DNA from: Butyrivibrio sp. LB2008
GTDB lineage: Bacteria; Bacillota; Clostridia; Lachnospirales; Lachnospiraceae
Length of the DNA stretch: 64,000 bases
Assembly (NCBI RefSeq): GCF_000621565.1
Contig: NZ_KK211307.1
Location: 130,743-194,742, forward strand
Reading direction: 5' to 3'
Position numbers and translations under genes: made by a program. Every line of letters starts with the position of its first letter. Positions within the stretch are counted from its first letter, which is position 1. The notes under the pieces were generated by a model that saw only the letters and a list, made by a program, of their open reading frames with translations, searched no databases and was not told where the DNA came from. Shown here piece by piece: positions 60,246 to 64,000 of this stretch.

Positions 60246-62417
60246 ATGGCGATAGTGTATAACGACAGCGAGCGTACATGGAAACTTGATACGGAAAATA
60301 CATCATATGTTCTTGGAGTAGTGGATGGGAAGTATCTTTCACATATCTATTACGGCAAAAAGATAAGAAGCGGCGAGCTTTCGTATCTACTAAGACCTGA
60401 TGAGATTGTTCCTCCGTCAATCAGGCCTGCGGAGCAGCTTGGCTTCATGGATGCGATACAGCTTGAGTATCCTTGCGGCGGAATCGGTGACTTCAGGGAG
60501 TGCTGCATTGCGGTAAAGAATGATGCGGGACAGATAGGGTGTGACCTGTCATACAAGAGTTATGAGATTGTAAAAGGGAAAGCAAAGGTTGCGGGACTTC
60601 CCACGTGCTTTGGAGATAATGCCGAAACACTTATTGTTAGGCTGGAAGATGAGATTTGTGGTCTGGTGGTATCTTTGTCTTTTACTGTGTTTGATGATTG
60701 TGATGCCGTAATACGTTCTGCACTTATCGAGAATAGGGGCTCGAAAATATTATGTATAGAAAGAGCTATGTCTTCCTGCCTTGACTTTGAGATGAGGGAC
60801 TGCGAAGTTATAACGCAGTGCGGCGCATGGGCAAGAGAGCACATAATTGAAAGGACGCCTCTTAATCATGCGGCTATTACAGCGGAGTCGACAAGAGGCG
60901 AAGAAGGTCATGATTCCATGCCTTTTATGGCTGTCGTATCCAAAAATACCGACCGGAAAAGCGGTGAAGTCTATGCTTCTCAGCTAATTTATTCCGGCAA
61001 TTTTATGGCGAAGGTAAAGAAAAATGCTCACGACCAGATAAGGATGGTCATTGGAATAAATCCCGAGACATTCTCATGGAAGCTTGAACCCGGAGACTCT
61101 TTTCAAACTCCGGAGGCGGCTCTCGTCTATTCATCCTGCGGCCTTGGAAAGATGACAAGAGATTACCATAAGCTTTTTAGAAAACATCTGATAAGACAAG
61201 ACTGGGTGAGCAAGGAAAGACCTATACTTATCAATAACTGGGAAGCAACATATTTTGATTTTGATAAGGACAAGCTTCTTGATATTGCAAAGACGGCAAG
61301 GCAGTGCGGAATAGAACTTCAGGTTCTTGACGACGGCTGGTTTGGATATAACAGAAATCAGCCAAGTGGAGGGCTCGGAGACTGGTATGTCAATGAAGAT
61401 AAGCTGGAAGGCGGCCTAAAGGGGCTGACCGATGAGTTTAAAAAGATAGATATGAAGTTCGGACTTTGGTTCGAGCCGGAAATGGTCTGTGAAGATACAG
61501 ATCTATATAAAAAACATCCCGACTGGGTGCTTCATCAAGTTGGAAGAACACCGGCCAGAGCACGTGATCAGTGGGTTTTAGATTATTCCAATCCCGAAGT
61601 CAGAAACTATATTTATGAGAGTATGGCCAAAATACTTCGTGAAGTTCCTGTTGTGTACATTAAGTGGGATATGAACAGGTCCCTTTCCGACGTCGGTTCT
61701 GAGTATCTTCCATCCGACAGGCAGGGGGAGATATGGCACAGACACGTCCTTGGCGTATATGAGATTCAGGAAAAGATAACCAAGGAATTTCCATATGTTC
61801 TGATTGAGAACTGTTCTTCGGGTGGAGCCAGGTTTGATGCGGGAATGCTGTATTACAGCCCTCAGATATGGTGCTCGGATGATATGGATCCTGTTGAACG
61901 TCTTTCGATACAGGAAGGTACTGCAATGCTTTATCCGGTATCTGCGATAGGATCTCATGTCGCAAAAAGCCCCAATGATATTTCAGGAAGAGAGGTCTCT
62001 TTTGAGTCGAGAGCTGTGGCGGCCATGTTTGGGACTTTTGGATACGAGCTTGATGTAACCAAACTTTCAGAAGATGAACTAAAGCAGATTCCAAAGCAGA
62101 TTGCCAGATACAAAAGCATAAGAAGACTGATCCTTGACGGAGAGTATTACAGGATAGCGTCATACAGAGAAAATAAAGAATATGATGCATATATGATAGT
62201 TTCCGAAGATAAAAAAGAAGCTTTTATGATATATATGCAGGTACTTTCAAAGCCATATTCAAGAAGCAGATTACTTAGGCTTGAAGGGCTTGACTCTGAT
62301 CGGAAATATGACGTAAACGGAAAAGTTTATGACGGAGATGTGCTGATGAATGCGGGACTTTTGATTCCGGGAAGCAAGGACTTTGAAGCGCAGTTCATCA
62401 AAATTACAGCAGTATAA
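60246..62417 (+). CDS. GH36 alpha-galactosidase
   Basis: A 723-residue family GH36 enzyme that removes alpha-1,6-galactose side groups from galactomannan or raffinose-type sugars. The N-terminal beta domain is followed by the barrel with WEATYFDFDKDKLLDIAKTA, LDDGWFG, VYIKWDMNRSLSDVG (nucleophile Asp475) and SPQIWCSDDMDPVERLSIQEG (acid/base Asp545 or 546). Full length; no signal peptide. It has GGAGGGA before the ATG. Last enzyme gene of the operon. Confidence 0.94.
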   Translation: MAIVYNDSERTWKLDTENTSYVLGVVDGKYLSHIYYGKKIRSGELSYLLRPDEIVPPSIRPAEQLGFMDAIQLEYPCGGIGDFRECCIAVKNDAGQIGCDLSYKSYEIVKGKAKVAGLPTCFGDNAETLIVRLEDEICGLVVSLSFTVFDDCDAVIRSALIENRGSKILCIERAMSSCLDFEMRDCEVITQCGAWAREHIIERTPLNHAAITAESTRGEEGHDSMPFMAVVSKNTDRKSGEVYASQLIYSGNFMAKVKKNAHDQIRMVIGINPETFSWKLEPGDSFQTPEAALVYSSCGLGKMTRDYHKLFRKHLIRQDWVSKERPILINNWEATYFDFDKDKLLDIAKTARQCGIELQVLDDGWFGYNRNQPSGGLGDWYVNEDKLEGGLKGLTDEFKKIDMKFGLWFEPEMVCEDTDLYKKHPDWVLHQVGRTPARARDQWVLDYSNPEVRNYIYESMAKILREVPVVYIKWDMNRSLSDVGSEYLPSDRQGEIWHRHVLGVYEIQEKITKEFPYVLIENCSSGGARFDAGMLYYSPQIWCSDDMDPVERLSIQEGTAMLYPVSAIGSHVAKSPNDISGREVSFESRAVAAMFGTFGYELDVTKLSEDELKQIPKQIARYKSIRRLILDGEYYRIASYRENKEYDAYMIVSEDKKEAFMIYMQVLSKPYSRSRLLRLEGLDSDRKYDVNGKVYDGDVLMNAGLLIPGSKDFEAQFIKITAV

Positions 62418-62426
62418 AAATAATTT

Positions 62427-62460
62427 GGGAAACGCTGATTTTTATTGGTGTTTCCCTATT
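62427..62460 (+). terminator. Hairpin after alpha-galactosidase gene
   Basis: GGGAAAC (62427-62433) pairs with GTTTCCC (62450-62456). The T-run is poor, so it may let some transcription through to the lacI genes. Confidence 0.5.
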
Positions 62461-62473
62461 AAACTATTATGGA

Positions 62474-62502
62474 TTGATTATTAAGTTAATTTAATTCATA
62501 AT
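62474..62502 (+). promoter_or_regulatory. Promoter with operator candidate before first lacI gene
   Basis: TTGATT (62474-62479), a 17-bp spacer and CATAAT (62497-62502). The spacer holds the 16-bp motif TTAAGTTAATTTAATT (62481-62496), identical to that upstream of the ROK gene. Binding here would block the promoter, suggesting autoregulation. Confidence 0.65.
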
Positions 62503-62521
62503 AAAAGCCGGAGGATAACAG

Positions 62522-63559
62522 ATGAGACCAAAACAGAAAGTAAAACTAAAAGATATTGCTGACAGCCTGGGAGTATCTGTTGTTACAGTATCTAATTCAC
62601 TGGCGGGCAGGCCCGGAGTGAGTGCTGAAATGCGCACGAAGATAAAAGAATGTGCGGCAAAGATGGGGCTTGACTACAGTAAATACGGGAAGACTACGCC
62701 TAAAAAGGTTGATAATCCGGAACTTATCGGAAAGACCATAAGCGTTATCGTTTCAGAGAGATATATTTATATAGGCGCTTCTTTTTACTGGGAGATGTAT
62801 CAGAAGGTCGCTTATGCGGTTTCTGAAAATGAATGCTTTACGTCGCTTAGTATAGTCAAAGATTACGATGATGACGAGATACTTCCGCCCGTAACGGATG
62901 CTGACGGAGTGATAATAATAGGACCTATAAAAGAAAAGTTTCTTAGCAGGCTGCTGGCGGCAGTTAAAGTGCCGGTAGTTTTCATGGATCAGCAGATTGA
63001 GACAGGTAATTACTCTTCAGTTCTGTCGGGAAATTATTACGGAATGTACAGAGCTACCAAGGAACTGGTTAAAGCGGGGCATAAAGAGATAGGATTTGTC
63101 GGAGCGCTTGATTATTCCAGAAATATAATTGACAGATACTATGGATACAAGAAGTGCATGCGTGAGAACGGCCTTAAAGTGAATCGCGATTGGCTGTTGC
63201 CGGATAGGAGCGGAAATGACGAAACTCTTATGATAGAGCTACCCAAGAAACTGCCCACAGCATTTGCATGCAGCAGTGATTTTTCTGCCGGATTGTTATA
63301 TGAGGCGCTTAAAAAGCAGGGAAAACGTGTTCCGGAAGATATATCGATTGTCGGTTATGACAATTACCTGCTTAACAGCGATCTTGAAGGAAAGCTTACA
63401 ACTTACAACGTCGATCTTGTCAAGATGGCCAGACTCACAGTGGAGCAGGTCATTAACGAGATAGAGGATCCGTCGCTTGCGGGGACGATATTTGAGGTGG
63501 ATTCTAATGTTGTAAAAAGGACATCAATAAAAGAGTTGAGGGATAATAATGCAAAGTGA
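62522..63559 (+). CDS. LacI family regulator (mannan locus), first
   Basis: A 345-residue repressor. The helix-turn-helix is VKLKDIADSLGVSVVTVSNS with hinge SLAGRPGVSAEMRTK. The effector domain shows GVIIIGPI, KEIGFVGALDYSRN, AFACSSDFSAGLLYEALKKQ and VPEDISIVGYDN. It probably senses a manno-oligosaccharide and controls the operon upstream and itself. GGAGG precedes the ATG. Its end overlaps the start of the second lacI by 11 bases. Confidence 0.88.
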   Translation: MRPKQKVKLKDIADSLGVSVVTVSNSLAGRPGVSAEMRTKIKECAAKMGLDYSKYGKTTPKKVDNPELIGKTISVIVSERYIYIGASFYWEMYQKVAYAVSENECFTSLSIVKDYDDDEILPPVTDADGVIIIGPIKEKFLSRLLAAVKVPVVFMDQQIETGNYSSVLSGNYYGMYRATKELVKAGHKEIGFVGALDYSRNIIDRYYGYKKCMRENGLKVNRDWLLPDRSGNDETLMIELPKKLPTAFACSSDFSAGLLYEALKKQGKRVPEDISIVGYDNYLLNSDLEGKLTTYNVDLVKMARLTVEQVINEIEDPSLAGTIFEVDSNVVKRTSIKELRDNNAK

Positions 63560-64000
63560 TGTTACATTGTCTGATATTGCACAAAAGCTTGGCGTAAGCA
63601 GCGTTACCGTGTCGAAGGCTCTTGCCGGGAAAAAAGGCGTTAGTGATGAACTGCGTGAAGAGATAATAAATCTTGCTGATGAATTGGGATATGTCAGAAG
63701 GGAAAAGAGCCATCATCCAAAAAAGAATACCGTAATAGGCGTGATAGTGGCAGAAAGGTATCTGAATCACAGCAGGTCATTCTACTGGCATATTTATAAA
63801 GAATTATCGGTGCAGTCAAATGATAAAAGAATCCTTACTCTTTTAGAGGTTATAAACAGAGAGGCAGAAGAGTCTGAAAGTGTTCCCAATCTCGTTGCAC
63901 AGGAAAGTGTGGATGGGCTGATAGTTCTTGGAGCATTTAATGTCGGATATCTTCGTATGCTTAGAAGTGAGGCTAAGATACCGATGCTTTCGCTGGATTC
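63549..64000 (+). CDS. LacI family regulator, second (truncated by window end)
   Basis: The first ~150 codons of a second LacI-type regulator, cut by the right edge. It starts with ATG at 63549, inside the last codons of the first. The helix-turn-helix reads VTLSDIAQKLGVSSVTVSKA with hinge LAGKKGVSDELREEI. The effector domain start, VIGVIVAERYLNHSRSFYWH, closely parallels VIVSERYIYIGASFYWE of the first gene, so they are paralogues. It may regulate other sugar genes further right. Confidence 0.85.
   Translation, partial: MQSDVTLSDIAQKLGVSSVTVSKALAGKKGVSDELREEIINLADELGYVRREKSHHPKKNTVIGVIVAERYLNHSRSFYWHIYKELSVQSNDKRILTLLEVINREAEESESVPNLVAQESVDGLIVLGAFNVGYLRMLRSEAKIPMLSLD

Overview
The window looks like a chromosomal segment of an A+T-rich Firmicute of the Lachnospiraceae, most like Butyrivibrio or a near relative. 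This placement is inference from gene content: a flagellin-like protein, chemotaxis receptor, PyrB-PyrI pair, polyphosphate operon, and GH8, GH26, GH2 and GH36 hemicellulases without signal peptides. No rRNA, tRNA, CRISPR array, transposase, prophage or plasmid gene was seen. Coding is dense and starts usually follow AGGAGG-like sites.

Layout. 1-2.9 kb: the end of a HerA-like ATPase, a membrane protein with a long Arg/Asp/Tyr repeat, and an atypical flagellin-like protein, separated by hairpin-rich gaps. 3.0-9.2 kb: an oligopeptide ABC transporter operon (oppBCDFA) behind a promoter and a short terminated leader. 9.4-15.9 kb: SulP permease, PIN-PhoH ATPase, RluA-type pseudouridine synthase, a convergent DinB polymerase with a LexA-like box inside its promoter, and a CAP-domain lipoprotein. 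16-18.5 kb (minus): PyrI, PyrB and a propeller-like membrane-anchored protein. 18.6-25.3 kb: a likely operon pheA, ppx/gppA, ppk1, maf, a small acidic protein and a HAD phosphatase. 25.5-32.3 kb: solute-binding lipoprotein with chemoreceptor, PHP phosphoesterase, TrpB-like enzyme and GH8 exo-oligoxylanase. 32.3-39 kb: a repeat-rich gap with an exact 64-bp-period tandem repeat, an acidic-tailed membrane protein, a Dabb protein, a cluster of perfect hairpins, CPBP protease, HIT protein, ThrH-like phosphatase and a DUF2974-like hydrolase. 39.1-47 kb: four consecutive zinc-ribbon membrane proteins with different outer domains, joined by short gaps with look-alike CCGG hairpins. 47.4-50.3 kb: a 7-bp microsatellite, a ~200-bp foldback element resembling a MITE, PurC and an ABC-F protein. 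50.5-54.5 kb: AraC regulator divergent from an iron alcohol dehydrogenase, then a sugar-type MFS carrier and a small membrane protein. 54.7-64 kb: a beta-mannan utilisation locus (ROK kinase, GH2 mannosidase, GH26 mannanase, SGNH esterase, GH36 alpha-galactosidase) and two overlapping LacI-family regulators.

How the genes fit together. The mannan locus encodes everything needed to break down imported acetylated galactomanno-oligosaccharides in the cytoplasm; the MFS carrier just upstream is the only obvious importer nearby. An identical 16-bp A/T motif lies upstream of the ROK kinase and of the first lacI gene, which suggests one autoregulated control circuit. The GH8 enzyme would do the same kind of job for xylo-oligosaccharides. 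The strongest unexplained features are the 64-bp tandem repeat, the foldback element, the zinc-ribbon gene array and several multi-hairpin intergenic regions.
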